Assembly (NCBI GenBank): GCA_028281525.1
Contig: JANQJR010000033.1
Location: forward strand, 1 to 64,000
Length of the DNA stretch: 64,000 bases
DNA from: Magnetovibrio sp.
GTDB lineage: Bacteria; Pseudomonadota; Alphaproteobacteria; Rhodospirillales; Magnetovibrionaceae
Direction: 5' to 3'
Below, piece after piece: positions 46,449 to 54,830 of the stretch; the first letter of the stretch is position 1; each line of letters begins with the position of its first letter. The notes beneath the pieces are model-generated. The model was not told the origin of the DNA and did no database searches. It saw only the letters and a program-made list of their open reading frames with translations. Both the position numbers and the translations under genes were made by a program.

Positions 46449-47219
46449 ATGCCAACCACCCCGCAACTGGACGACCATGGCGAACGCATTCTTGTTGTCG
46501 ATGACAACGCCATATCGCGCAAACTGGTCCTTTATCGCGTCGAGCAGTTGGGCTACGCCGCCGAGAGTGCATCGTCCGGAGCGGAAGCTCTGCGGATGTG
46601 CGCAGCCCAAAAACCCGATCTGGTTTTTCTGGATATGATGATGAGCGAGATGAGCGGGTTGGATGTTCTTCACACCTTGAAAAAATCCGCCACATATCAA
46701 GATATCCCTGTGGTGATGATTTCCGGTGTTGAAGAAGCCGCCGCCAAGGAGCAATGCCTGACCGCTGGCGCAAGCGATTTCCTGAACAAGCCCGTCGAAG
46801 CCGAAGCCCTGGCCGGCGTGATCACGAACCTGATCGGCAATGCGCCCGCAGACGACGGGAACGGGGATAAAATGGCTCTATCCAATGTCGCCAACTCTCC
46901 AATATTGGAACAAACCTACATTGAGCAGTTGGCGAAAGATTACGGCCATGAAGCTGCGCGCGGCTTCGTAACGCAATTTGAAAGTCATGCGCCGGAGCTG
47001 CTACGGACCATTCTGGACAGCAGCGAGAACTTCGAAGCATGCCACCAAGCCGCCAGTGCTTTGAAAGGCAGCGCACAGACATTGGGATTGTCGCGGCTTG
47101 CCAACGCCTGCCGTATAATCGAGCAGTCTTGCACCGGCAGAGAGCCTTTTGAAACCAAAGCGGCAGCTCAAAAAATGCAAGCTTATCTGGATGAAGCCTT
47201 AAGGGCCCTAAACGCCTAA
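46449..47219 (+). CDS. Response regulator with pseudo-Hpt domain
   Basis: A 256-aa two-domain protein. The receiver (13-128) is intact: Asp18/Asp19, phosphoacceptor Asp62 in VFLDMMMSEMSG, and Lys114 in LNKP. The C-terminal part (about 150-255) is shaped like a histidine phosphotransfer domain, with the motif ASALKGSAQTLG, but the phospho-accepting His before the LKG is Ser203; the only nearby His (199) is four residues off. It therefore probably cannot relay phosphate and may only dock or sequester partners. The next gene is another receiver-like protein. No kinase is adjacent. Confidence 0.88.
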   Translation: MPTTPQLDDHGERILVVDDNAISRKLVLYRVEQLGYAAESASSGAEALRMCAAQKPDLVFLDMMMSEMSGLDVLHTLKKSATYQDIPVVMISGVEEAAAKEQCLTAGASDFLNKPVEAEALAGVITNLIGNAPADDGNGDKMALSNVANSPILEQTYIEQLAKDYGHEAARGFVTQFESHAPELLRTILDSSENFEACHQAASALKGSAQTLGLSRLANACRIIEQSCTGREPFETKAAAQKMQAYLDEALRALNA

Positions 47220-47246
47220 ATCCATGGGAAACTAGGGGATACCATA

Positions 47247-47987
47247 ATGCGGCCGTCTTACGATCCTTCCATCCTGCGGATGTTGCTGATCGCAGGCGAC
47301 GCTTTTGCCCGTGAATTGGAAAAAACGGCGTTCGTGCATCTGGGCGTGGAATCGATCGATTGCGCCATGGACGAGAACGCGGCTTTGGAGGCTTTACAGC
47401 GCGGTGCGCAGTGCGACTTGTTGGCCCTCGACTGGAATCGGGCGGTGTCCGATGCCCGAAGTTTGGTCGAAAAACTGCGTGCAGCCCGGCCGAATGCGTC
47501 TGTTTTGATATTCACCAACAACTGGGACGTAAATCCAGAAAAAATGGCACGTGCAGCCAGCGCCGATGCGTGCCTGGTCAAACCGTTCTCCCTTGATGCG
47601 TTGCGTGAAGCCGTACAGCGGGCTTTGGCCTCAAGATTGTCTGAGCGGAAAGCCAAATCCAGAACCGCCAAACCTTCCGAAGAATTGCAAAAGGTCATCG
47701 GTTCTGTTCGCGAGGTTCTGGATCAAAGATTGGGGTCTCACTCCGACAAGGTGGTGAGTGCGGCGGAAATGAAAAACATCCAGGCTTTCACCGCCGGTTT
47801 GCTCAAACAACTCAATGGTTTTGTCACCACGGCCCACACCGCGGATCCGGTCGTGTTGGACGTTATTCAGCTGCATGTGGATTGTTTACGGGCGATCATG
47901 AACGGACGGGGCGTTCTGTTGGATCACGAGGACCGCAACATCATCGTCGATGGCCTGGCCTTGGCCGCCGCCATGACAAAGCAATAG
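47247..47987 (+). CDS. Response-regulator-like protein with partly degenerate acidic pocket
   Basis: A 246-aa protein. Residues 10-125 form a receiver-like domain with Asp62 (LLALDWNRAVSD) and Lys112 (LVKPF), but the acidic pair is reduced to one Asp (IAGDAF). Residues 125-246 are helical with no recognised output motif. It follows the pseudo-Hpt gene by 27 nt. Its stop codon TAG is created by the left end of a MITE; without the element the stop would be TAA at the same place, so protein length is unchanged. Confidence 0.82.
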   Translation: MRPSYDPSILRMLLIAGDAFARELEKTAFVHLGVESIDCAMDENAALEALQRGAQCDLLALDWNRAVSDARSLVEKLRAARPNASVLIFTNNWDVNPEKMARAASADACLVKPFSLDALREAVQRALASRLSERKAKSRTAKPSEELQKVIGSVREVLDQRLGSHSDKVVSAAEMKNIQAFTAGLLKQLNGFVTTAHTADPVVLDVIQLHVDCLRAIMNGRGVLLDHEDRNIIVDGLALAAAMTKQ

Positions 47988-48249
47988 GGTCAGGGCCCAT
48001 TAATGTATTGCGTTTGGTTTGCGAAAACCTTTTTCTGGCAAGGAAAAGGCGTGCCGGAAGTGCGACACCACTTTCAAACGGCTTTGACGCCGTCCAGGGG
48101 ACGGTTTTCGCAAATCCTCTGGACGGGGCGCTTTTCCGCCTGGATGACGTTAGCAACCCCTTGTCATGAATACATGACGGCGGCCTTGCCGCCTTATCCT
48201 GGCGAAAAATCGCCACCGCCAAACACAACAGATTAATGGGTCCTGACCC
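47987..48249. mobile_element. 263-bp MITE with 18-19-bp inverted ends and TA target duplication
   Basis: The left end GGGTCAGGGCCCATTAAT and right end ATTAATGGGTCCTGACCC match in all but one position. TA flanks both sides (47985-47986 and 48250-48251). The interior has further inverted segments (for example GTTTGG near the left and CCAAAC near the right, and a GTCCAG/CTGGAC pair) and no transposase gene. TA duplication points to an IS630/Tc1-type parent. Confidence 0.8.
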
Positions 48250-48296
48250 TAAGGAAGAGGCGTCGCACACGAAAGTGTGCTATGGGATGCTCAAGC

Positions 48297-49076
48297 TTAG
48301 GGTTTCAGCTTATAGCCGCTCTCGAACATCTTCCAACACACGATCCACAGCAAGATATCCATGGCCGCGACGACGATCATACCGGTCAGCACCGGTGCGT
48401 CGGATACCCCGATGAAGCCCGCGCGAAAGCCATCGATCATGTAGAAGAACGGATTTAAAAGCGCGACGGTCTTGGCAAGTTCAGGCAGGCGTTCGATGGA
48501 ATAGAAGGTGCCGGACAGGAACGACAGCGGCGTGATCACGAAGTTGGTCACCGCCGCGATGTGGTCGAATTTTTCCGACCAGATGCCGCCGATCACGCCC
48601 AAAAGCGAGAGCATCAAAGACGCCGCCACCGCGTGAAACACGATCAGCCCCACATTGTGGATATGCAGCGGCACCCAGATGCTGAGCACCAGGGCCACCG
48701 CGATGCCGACGATCACGCCGCGGGTCATCCCGCCCATGGCGATACCAAACGTGAGTTCATGCGCGTTCAAAGGCGGCATCAGGGTGTCGACGATGTTGCC
48801 TTGCACCTTGGAGATCATCATCGAACTCGACGTGTTGGCGAAGGCGTTTTGCACGATCGCCATCATCACCAGACCCGGGGCGAGGAATTCCAGGAACGGC
48901 ACGCCGTTGACTTCCGTCACCGCACGGCCCAGGGCCAAGGAAAACACCGCCAGGAACAACAGCGTGGTCACCACTGGGCCGATGATGGTCTGGGAATAGA
49001 CCTTCACGAAGCGCCGCACTTCGCGCATATAGAGCGTGTAGACGCCCAGCCAATTGGAGGGGGTGATCCGTTCCAT
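48297..49076 (-). CDS. ABC-2 type transporter permease
   Basis: A 259-aa permease with six predicted helices of the ABC-2 type (DrrB/NodJ/YadH-like). The segment TLMPPLNAHELTFGIAMGGMTRGV and LSFLSGTFYSIERLPELAKTVALLNPFFYMIDGFR match the family. The start MERITPSNW at 49076 is chosen over an ATG five codons upstream. No ATPase gene is adjacent, so the partner must be elsewhere. It diverges from recX 50 bp away. Confidence 0.88.
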   Translation of the reverse strand: MERITPSNWLGVYTLYMREVRRFVKVYSQTIIGPVVTTLLFLAVFSLALGRAVTEVNGVPFLEFLAPGLVMMAIVQNAFANTSSSMMISKVQGNIVDTLMPPLNAHELTFGIAMGGMTRGVIVGIAVALVLSIWVPLHIHNVGLIVFHAVAASLMLSLLGVIGGIWSEKFDHIAAVTNFVITPLSFLSGTFYSIERLPELAKTVALLNPFFYMIDGFRAGFIGVSDAPVLTGMIVVAAMDILLWIVCWKMFESGYKLKP

Positions 49077-49126
49077 TGTCCCGCCGATCATTTGGTCAAA
49101 CAAACAGCACCTTATATAGTCCCCCC

Positions 49127-49702
49127 ATGAGCGAACGCAAAGCCCGCAGTCCCCGCCCCCGCACACCCCGGAAAATCACGCCGGAGCGTTTGGCGGGTAT
49201 CGCACTGCATTATCTGGAGCGTTACGCGTCCAGTTGCGAAAACCTGCGCCGTGTTTTGGCACGCCGGGTCCACACGGCGGCGCGTTTTCACGACGATCTC
49301 GACGTGGAGACGGCCAACGGCTGGATCGATGATCTGATCGAACGCTATCAGAACGCCGGACTGCTCAACGACTTGGCGTATGCGGAGGCGCGCGCCCGGT
49401 CGCTGATGGGTCGGGGCGTGGCCTCACGCGTGATCCGCATGAAGCTGATGGAAAAGGGCGTGGATACGAATACCATCGACCAAGCCCTGGAGGCGCTCAG
49501 CGAAGAGGCGCCGGACCCGGAGCTGCACGCCGCCGTCAAGCTCGCGCGCAAACGCCGCCTTGGCCCCTACGCCGATCCGAACAAGCGCGAACGGGACAAA
49601 GAGAAACACTTGGCCGCCCTGGCGCGGGCCGGCTTTTCCTATGACATGGCCAAGCGCATCATCGAAACCGAGGACGCGGACGAGCTGGAAGACCTGATTT
49701 AA
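49127..49702 (+). CDS. recX: Regulatory protein RecX
   Basis: A 191-aa RecX-family protein, a modulator of RecA. Three-helix repeats are visible: ALHYLERYASSCENLRRVLARRV, LNDLAYAEARARSLMGRGVASRVIRMKLMEKGVD, and LAALARAGFSYDMAKRIIE. The N-terminal basic stretch (residues 1-20) is variable. The ATG at 49127 begins at MSERK; the extension to 49076 has no ribosome site. It diverges from the ABC permease. Confidence 0.9.
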   Translation: MSERKARSPRPRTPRKITPERLAGIALHYLERYASSCENLRRVLARRVHTAARFHDDLDVETANGWIDDLIERYQNAGLLNDLAYAEARARSLMGRGVASRVIRMKLMEKGVDTNTIDQALEALSEEAPDPELHAAVKLARKRRLGPYADPNKRERDKEKHLAALARAGFSYDMAKRIIETEDADELEDLI

Positions 49703-49884
49703 TCTTTAGGCTCGGCATTAAACGAATCTCCACACTTTTGATGGCATCCTTATGGATAGATCGTTCACCAGGCCCTCTCGCGGGCTGCCCAGTCCATCGG
49801 GACACGATGAACCTGGGTATAGGAAAGCGCATAGAATCCGCGCATCCCGCTTGAGGTTGTTGGATCCAGAAAGGAGCCAGAGCC

Positions 49885-50094
49885 ATGAAGTGGATACTCA
49901 TCTTGATCGCCTTAGAAAGCGCCGACCCGGTGGCGACGTCCGGTGGGGACTACGTCTCCATGATGGATTGCTTCGCCGCACGCGAATACGTGATGGAGCA
50001 CAACCGCGCGGAAGCGCCCGCGCAAGCCGTGTGCGTGCGCACCCTCAACGGCCGGGCCGTGAAAGCGCGTATCGACGGGCTCATGCCGCGATAA
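49885..50094 (+). CDS. Small hypothetical exported-looking protein (69 aa)
   Basis: AAGGAG lies 8 nt before the ATG, which is why I accept it. A short hydrophobic start (KWILILIALES) without a clear cleavage site, then two cysteines (MDCFAA and AVCVRT) about 22 residues apart, possibly a disulfide. Family not recognised. No partner gene is apparent. Confidence 0.65.
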   Translation: MKWILILIALESADPVATSGGDYVSMMDCFAAREYVMEHNRAEAPAQAVCVRTLNGRAVKARIDGLMPR

Positions 50095-50139
50095 ATTGGC
50101 AACGAAAACCGAAACGGGTGACCACACGGCAAAGCCGGG

Positions 50140-50367
50140 TTACAGCACCTTGCCTTTTGAGGTGATGTCGATCATACCCTCTTCGTCGGCGGGGCCCATG
50201 CCATTTTTGGCTTTGCCTGGAACTACCTTGGGTTTCGCCAGCCAAAAATAAGCCCGCAACGCGATGGCGATCACCACGCCGGCGATGATCGCAAACACGG
50301 AAATCATCGCAAGACCGATGGCCAATGCAATGGCGGCGGCGAGAAACAGAAACTTGCGAAGGTCCAT
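50140..50367 (-). CDS. Small membrane protein (75 aa)
   Basis: Two closely spaced hydrophobic segments cover residues about 6-42, followed by a hydrophilic tail (KPKVVPGKAKNG...). The ATG at 50367 begins MDLRKFLFLAAAIA; a longer frame to 50460 has poor composition. The function is unknown. It ends 45 bp from the small protein on the other strand and lies downstream of the EF-hand lipoprotein gene, possibly in one transcript. Confidence 0.65.
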   Translation of the reverse strand: MDLRKFLFLAAAIALAIGLAMISVFAIIAGVVIAIALRAYFWLAKPKVVPGKAKNGMGPADEEGMIDITSKGKVL

Positions 50368-50462
50368 AAGCGGGTCCCGATACGGTGCTGGGCGTGAAAT
50401 ACGGCGGTTCAAGGGGCCAAACCCCAGCACAAAGATATGACCCCTAACGCAACCCCGCAACC

Positions 50463-51002
50463 CTACCGGCGGGAAAAAGGCCCAGGGTTGGGGTCGAACA
50501 GGTCCGGATTGATCTTTTCGGCAGCTTTCAAGGTTGCCGCAACGTCCTGTCCCAGCGCGCCGTTTTCGGCGGCCAGCTTATCGATTTTGAAACGCAGGCG
50601 GCTTTCCGCTTCGCGGTTCAACGCCACGCCAAAAGCCCGCCCTTGAGGAGTCATGATGGCCTGCGGGGGAATTTCCCGCCCCGTGACCCAAACATAGGTG
50701 CGCACCAGCCAAGCTTGGGTCATCTCAGCGGTGCTGAGATTTTCATCATGATCGAAATCATAAGGCTCCAGCCATTTCGTCGACGACGTCAAATGTCCGC
50801 TCCAAACATGATCGTGAACGGGCAACTTCTTTTGATAGGGCCGCGCGGGCGGGACCGGGGCGATGGCCTGGGCGTAGGGAACGCGCACCTCTCCTTGGAC
50901 GACCGTAAGCTCTTCCAGGGCAAATTTTGGCGGGGGCGTGAGCACGCCCTGACAGGCCGTCAGAACCAAGCCCAGAAGCACCGGCGAAACGCATTTCAAC
51001 AT
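50463..51002 (-). CDS. Lipoprotein with one EF-hand loop
   Basis: A 179-aa protein. LGLVLTAC is a lipobox (Cys at about residue 17). A canonical EF-hand loop, DFDHDENLSTAE, lies at about 82-93: Asp 1, 3 and 5, Asn 7, Ser 9 and Glu 12. One EF-hand alone suggests calcium-linked dimerisation or structural use; this is inference. The ATG at 51002 is chosen over one ten codons upstream because the signal then starts correctly. Divergent from mscS. Confidence 0.75.
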   Translation of the reverse strand: MLKCVSPVLLGLVLTACQGVLTPPPKFALEELTVVQGEVRVPYAQAIAPVPPARPYQKKLPVHDHVWSGHLTSSTKWLEPYDFDHDENLSTAEMTQAWLVRTYVWVTGREIPPQAIMTPQGRAFGVALNREAESRLRFKIDKLAAENGALGQDVAATLKAAEKINPDLFDPNPGPFSRR

Positions 51003-51130
51003 TGCAATCCGTAAAATCATCAATTCCGCCACCAGTTTAGCAAGTCCCCCTCCGCCTTGAAACGTATCGATCCTGGTTTACACCGGCTCTGCATCGGCTA
51101 TCATCCCCCGACTGTTTCAAGGAAGTGCAC

Positions 51131-52279
51131 ATGCAGAACCTCCACGATTTTTGGGCCTTGGTGAAAGACGTCTGGCAAACCGGCGCGTTCGGCGTGGATA
51201 TCGGCGCGCTGTTGACGGCGCTGGGCATCTTCGTCGTGTTTTTGGCGCTGCGCGGCCTGATCACGCGAACCATCATCCGCGGGCTGCGCATCCGGGTGTC
51301 CAAAACCAAGACCTTGATCGACGATGAACTGCTCACCGCGCTGGAAGAACCGATCCGCCTGTTCCCCATCATCTTGGGCGCGTTCCTGGCGCTGCAGTTC
51401 CTCAATCTGGAGGACCGCTACCAAGACATCGCGGATAAGTTCATCCGCTCGCTGATTACGGCGGCGATCTTCTGGGCGCTTTACCGCGCCATGAAGCCGC
51501 TGTCCACTCTGCTCATCAAACTGGAAAAGATTTTCACCGACGTCATGATGGACTGGCTGGTGAAGGCCGTGAAGCTGCTGGTGGCGTTCATCGGTGTCGC
51601 TGCGGTGCTGGAAATCTGGGGCATCCAAGTGGGACCGATTCTTGCTGGTTTGGGTCTGTTCGGCGTCGCGGTGGCTTTGGGCGCACAGGATCTGTTCAAG
51701 AACCTGATCGCGGGCATCCTGATCATCGCGGAACGGCGCTTCAACAAGGACGATTGGGTGCGCGTCGACGGCGTGGTCGAGGGCACGGTGGAACAAATCG
51801 GATTCCGCTCCACCATGATCCGGCGTTTCGACAAAGCCCCTGTGCACGTGCCCAACACCAAACTTTCGGACAACGCGGTCACCAACTTCACCGCCATGAC
51901 GCACCGGCGCATTTATTGGCATATCGGCGTCGAATATCGCACCACCATCGATCAGTTGAAGGCGATCCGCGATGGAATCGAAGATTACGTCGTCGGTTCG
52001 GACGACTTCGCGTCCCCCAGCGAAGTCTCCACCTTCGTACGCATCGACCGCTTTTCCGATAGCTCCATCGACATCATGCTATATTGCTTCACCAACACCA
52101 CCAACTGGGGCGAATGGCTGGAAATCAAAGAACGTCTTGCTTACAAGGTCAAGGAAATCGTCGAAGGCGCGGGCACGGGTTTTGCGTTCCCGTCTCAATC
52201 CCTATATGTGGAACAGCTTCCCGGCGATAAGCCGGAAATCTTCGTGCCGCCCACCACTCAAAAACCGCAAGAAACTTAA
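51131..52279 (+). CDS. MscS-family mechanosensitive channel
   Basis: A 382-aa MscS-like channel. Four membrane helices lie in about 20-200; the pore helix is the GILAGLGLFGVAVALGAQDLFKNLIAG segment (about 175-200), followed by the beta domain (IIAERRFNKDDWVRVDG... and VPNTKLSDNAVTNFTAMTHRR). The ATG at 51131 has AAGGA 7 nt upstream; a GTG two codons before is possible. It relieves hypo-osmotic shock in characterised homologues. The arsC-like gene follows 10 nt later. Confidence 0.92.
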   Translation: MQNLHDFWALVKDVWQTGAFGVDIGALLTALGIFVVFLALRGLITRTIIRGLRIRVSKTKTLIDDELLTALEEPIRLFPIILGAFLALQFLNLEDRYQDIADKFIRSLITAAIFWALYRAMKPLSTLLIKLEKIFTDVMMDWLVKAVKLLVAFIGVAAVLEIWGIQVGPILAGLGLFGVAVALGAQDLFKNLIAGILIIAERRFNKDDWVRVDGVVEGTVEQIGFRSTMIRRFDKAPVHVPNTKLSDNAVTNFTAMTHRRIYWHIGVEYRTTIDQLKAIRDGIEDYVVGSDDFASPSEVSTFVRIDRFSDSSIDIMLYCFTNTTNWGEWLEIKERLAYKVKEIVEGAGTGFAFPSQSLYVEQLPGDKPEIFVPPTTQKPQET

Positions 52280-52289
52280 GGACCTCACT

Positions 52290-52631
52290 ATGTCCGTAAC
52301 CATCTACCACAACCCCCGCTGTTCGAAATCCCGCCAAACCCTGGAACTGATCCGCGAGAAGGGGGTGGAACCCGACATCGTCGAATACCTGCAAACGCCG
52401 CCGAGCGCCGTGGAACTGAAAGACATCCTCGGCAAATTGGGCAAGTCGGCCGCCGAGATCGTGCGCAAAAAAGAAGCCAAGGAAGAAGGTATCGATTTAG
52501 GCGCTCTTGACGAAGACGGGCTGATCGAAGCGCTCGCCGCCCACCCCCGCGCCATCGAACGCCCCATTGTGGTCAAGGGCGCGAAAGCGCGCATGGGCCG
52601 CCCGCCCGAATCCGTTTTGGAAATCCTTTAA
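52290..52631 (+). CDS. ArsC-family (glutaredoxin-dependent arsenate reductase-like) protein
   Basis: A 113-aa thioredoxin-fold protein. YHNPRCSKSRQTL contains the catalytic Cys of ArsC enzymes; the later conserved arginine region RPIVVKGAKARMGRPPE is also present. AAGGA precedes the ATG. No other arsenic genes are nearby, so arsenate reduction is a family guess and it may instead be a general Spx/ArsC-like thiol protein. It is co-directional with mscS (10-nt gap). Confidence 0.88.
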   Translation: MSVTIYHNPRCSKSRQTLELIREKGVEPDIVEYLQTPPSAVELKDILGKLGKSAAEIVRKKEAKEEGIDLGALDEDGLIEALAAHPRAIERPIVVKGAKARMGRPPESVLEIL

Positions 52632-52727
52632 AAGTCCGCGCCCTTCTCTTATCGCATGCTGATCAACGGCTGTATTTTGGGCGGCGTCACGTCCGTGATC
52701 GCCGCCATTGTCTTCGCATAGACGCCA

Positions 52728-53513
52728 TCACTCATGACTGTGAAAAGCCGCGACATCAAAGCCCGTGATGTGTTTGGTCAGCCACGGGCCTAAGCGGTTC
52801 GGCACGGCTCTTAAATCGATGTCGCCCTGTTCGACATCGGATTTCGTGGCTTGAAGGCGTTGCAGCAGTTTTTTGTGTGCGGTCTTGTGGCGTTCGAACG
52901 GGCTTTCGCTGATGCGTTGCAGCTCATCTTCTTCTTCATCGAAGTGGTGAACGCTGTATACGTAAAGCTGTTCCAACTCGCTCAACACCAGATCCGATTG
53001 AGTGCCCTCATCAATGCGGGCCGCCAAACGATTGATGTATTGGGCCAGGGATTTGTGGTGTGCGTCAATGCTCGCCACACCTGTTTCCATGTATCCGGCC
53101 CACTGAACGCCGCGCCCTTGGGTAAAGTCGCGGTTTTCGAACAGCGACCAATAGTCTTGATCGCTGACCAGTTCATGTTCAAAGATTTTTTCTTGAACGG
53201 TTTCGACGAACCGTGCCCCGCGGGTCGCATTGAGCCCACCTTGCAGCAAAGCCTCAAGCGAGGCCAAGAGCTGGGCATGATCCCGCGCATGGCTTTTAAC
53301 CGCGCCATAACCTGCGGTCTGCAACACGTCCTCCTCATAAGCGAAATGACGTCTTAAGTTGTCCAGAAAATGTTCGCACGTGGCTTGGAACGAACGTGAC
53401 GCCCCAAAACGTTCCCAGGCTTTTGTGACCCCTTCGACGCTTTTCACAAAAAACACGTGGTTGGTGTCGATGAATTTGCCATCGGTCAAATTGGAAGGTT
53501 TGGTCTGAAACAT
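52728..53513 (-). CDS. Tandem hemerythrin protein
   Basis: A 261-aa protein with two hemerythrin four-helix bundles. Domain 1 (about 10-130): TNHVFF, HFAYEED, SHARDHAQ and FEHELVSDQDY. Domain 2 (about 140-255): DAHHKS, HHFDEEED, RHKTAHKK and TKHITGFD. Each domain keeps His/Glu/Asp in an H...HxxxE...HxxxH...HxxxxD pattern for a di-iron, oxygen-binding site. There is no signal or methyl-accepting domain. Likely roles are oxygen or NO sensing or buffering. It is a lone gene. Confidence 0.9.
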   Translation of the reverse strand: MFQTKPSNLTDGKFIDTNHVFFVKSVEGVTKAWERFGASRSFQATCEHFLDNLRRHFAYEEDVLQTAGYGAVKSHARDHAQLLASLEALLQGGLNATRGARFVETVQEKIFEHELVSDQDYWSLFENRDFTQGRGVQWAGYMETGVASIDAHHKSLAQYINRLAARIDEGTQSDLVLSELEQLYVYSVHHFDEEEDELQRISESPFERHKTAHKKLLQRLQATKSDVEQGDIDLRAVPNRLGPWLTKHITGFDVAAFHSHE

Positions 53514-53783
53514 ATCGGATACCCCTTAACAATGGCCCCGACCGTCCACCAGATACGCTTCATCCCCCCACGGGCAGAGCATACGTTTGTTGGTTTAGAT
53601 GTGGGTATGGCCTTGGAGGGCTTCAATACGCTTCGCATGCGATCCCGCACATGGCAGGTGCATGATCGCCACCCTCCATCGCATTCGGGCATACCCATGA
53701 TATTCCAAGGGTTTTATGCAGCAAATTTTCGCTAAGACGAGTGCGATTTCCGTGAACGCCCCGCGATTGCGGGAAAGCCGCTT

Positions 53784-54683
53784 TTAGAGCCCGCGCAGAT
53801 AAGCGGGCCGCAAACCGAACTGACCCGATTTCGCCGCGCGGATTTGCGCCAAAAGCGCATCCCGGTCGCGCGGCAGATTGCCCGCCAAGGGAAGCGCGTT
53901 GGAGGCATGGTTGGAACGGAACACGACCGGCTTGGGCGGGTCGAGCAGGTCCAAGAGGTACTCCAATTCGTCCAGGACGCCGTCGTCGCTCTGCCACTCG
54001 AATCCGGTGCCTCCGGTCTCAGCATCGACGCGGGCGAAGGCCTCGCGGAACGGCGCTTCCTGTCCGTCTTCCAGCGCCAACTGCAAGGTGGACAGGAACT
54101 TGGGCGGCTGACGGTTGATCAAGTCCGCCGTACCCTCGATGTGTTCGCGCCAGTGCGCTTGGCCGCCAAGCCCCAGGATCACCGTAGCGGAGACTTTAAT
54201 GCCCGCCGCGCCCGCCGCCGCCATACCCCGCTCCATCAATTTCGCGGTGCCTTTGCGGATCCGCTTGAGCATGCTGTCGGAACCGGACTCGATGCCCAGA
54301 TAGACCATGGTGAGGCGCTTTTCACGCAGGCGTTTCAACTCTTCGGCGGTTTTTTTGGTCAAGTTTTGCGGTGTGGCGTAACATGTCACCCGTTGAAGAT
54401 CGGGAAACGCCGCGATCAGCTTGTCCAAAATCTTTTCCAGATGATCCGCGTCCAAAACCAAGGCGTCGCCGTCGGCCAGGAACACCCGTGTCGCGTCCGG
54501 CCAGTCGCGGGCAGCGGCATCGATATCGGCGAAAACCGCATCCAGCGGTCGGGCCTGATAGTCCTTAATTTTATACATGGAGCAAAAGGTGCAGGCGTTG
54601 AAACTGCACCCCAGCGTTGCCTGGATGATCAGGTTCGAACCTTCGGACGGGGGACGCCACACGGGCTGGTCGTATACAATCAT
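53784..54683 (-). CDS. Radical SAM protein with C-x4-C-x2-C motif
   Basis: A 299-aa radical SAM protein. The cluster motif is Cys26-x4-Cys31-x2-Cys34 (CSFNACTFC), not the usual C-x3-C-x2-C. VYLGIESGSDSMLKRIRKG and LGLGGQAHWREHIEGT fit the Elp3/B12-type radical SAM fold. The C-terminal third (about 210-299) has no recognised domain. The function is unknown. Its promoter would lie in the 147-bp divergent gap shared with the TPR gene. Confidence 0.85.
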   Translation of the reverse strand: MIVYDQPVWRPPSEGSNLIIQATLGCSFNACTFCSMYKIKDYQARPLDAVFADIDAAARDWPDATRVFLADGDALVLDADHLEKILDKLIAAFPDLQRVTCYATPQNLTKKTAEELKRLREKRLTMVYLGIESGSDSMLKRIRKGTAKLMERGMAAAGAAGIKVSATVILGLGGQAHWREHIEGTADLINRQPPKFLSTLQLALEDGQEAPFREAFARVDAETGGTGFEWQSDDGVLDELEYLLDLLDPPKPVVFRSNHASNALPLAGNLPRDRDALLAQIRAAKSGQFGLRPAYLRGL

Positions 54684-54830
54684 GGAAGAGAATGTAGGCG
54701 TTTTCGGGAAAGCTTTCCATGTCTGCGTTGTTCGACGGCTTTTCCTTGAACGTCAGCCGCTTACAGCCGATACTCCGCCTGAGGTCAGCGATCCGTAAAT
54801 GGAATGGTGACCTGGAGTACTGAGGAACCG

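Noticed and set aside
52656..52721. A 21-codon hydrophobic open frame (MLINGCILGG...)
   Set aside because: No ribosome site, no conservation evidence; too short to support.
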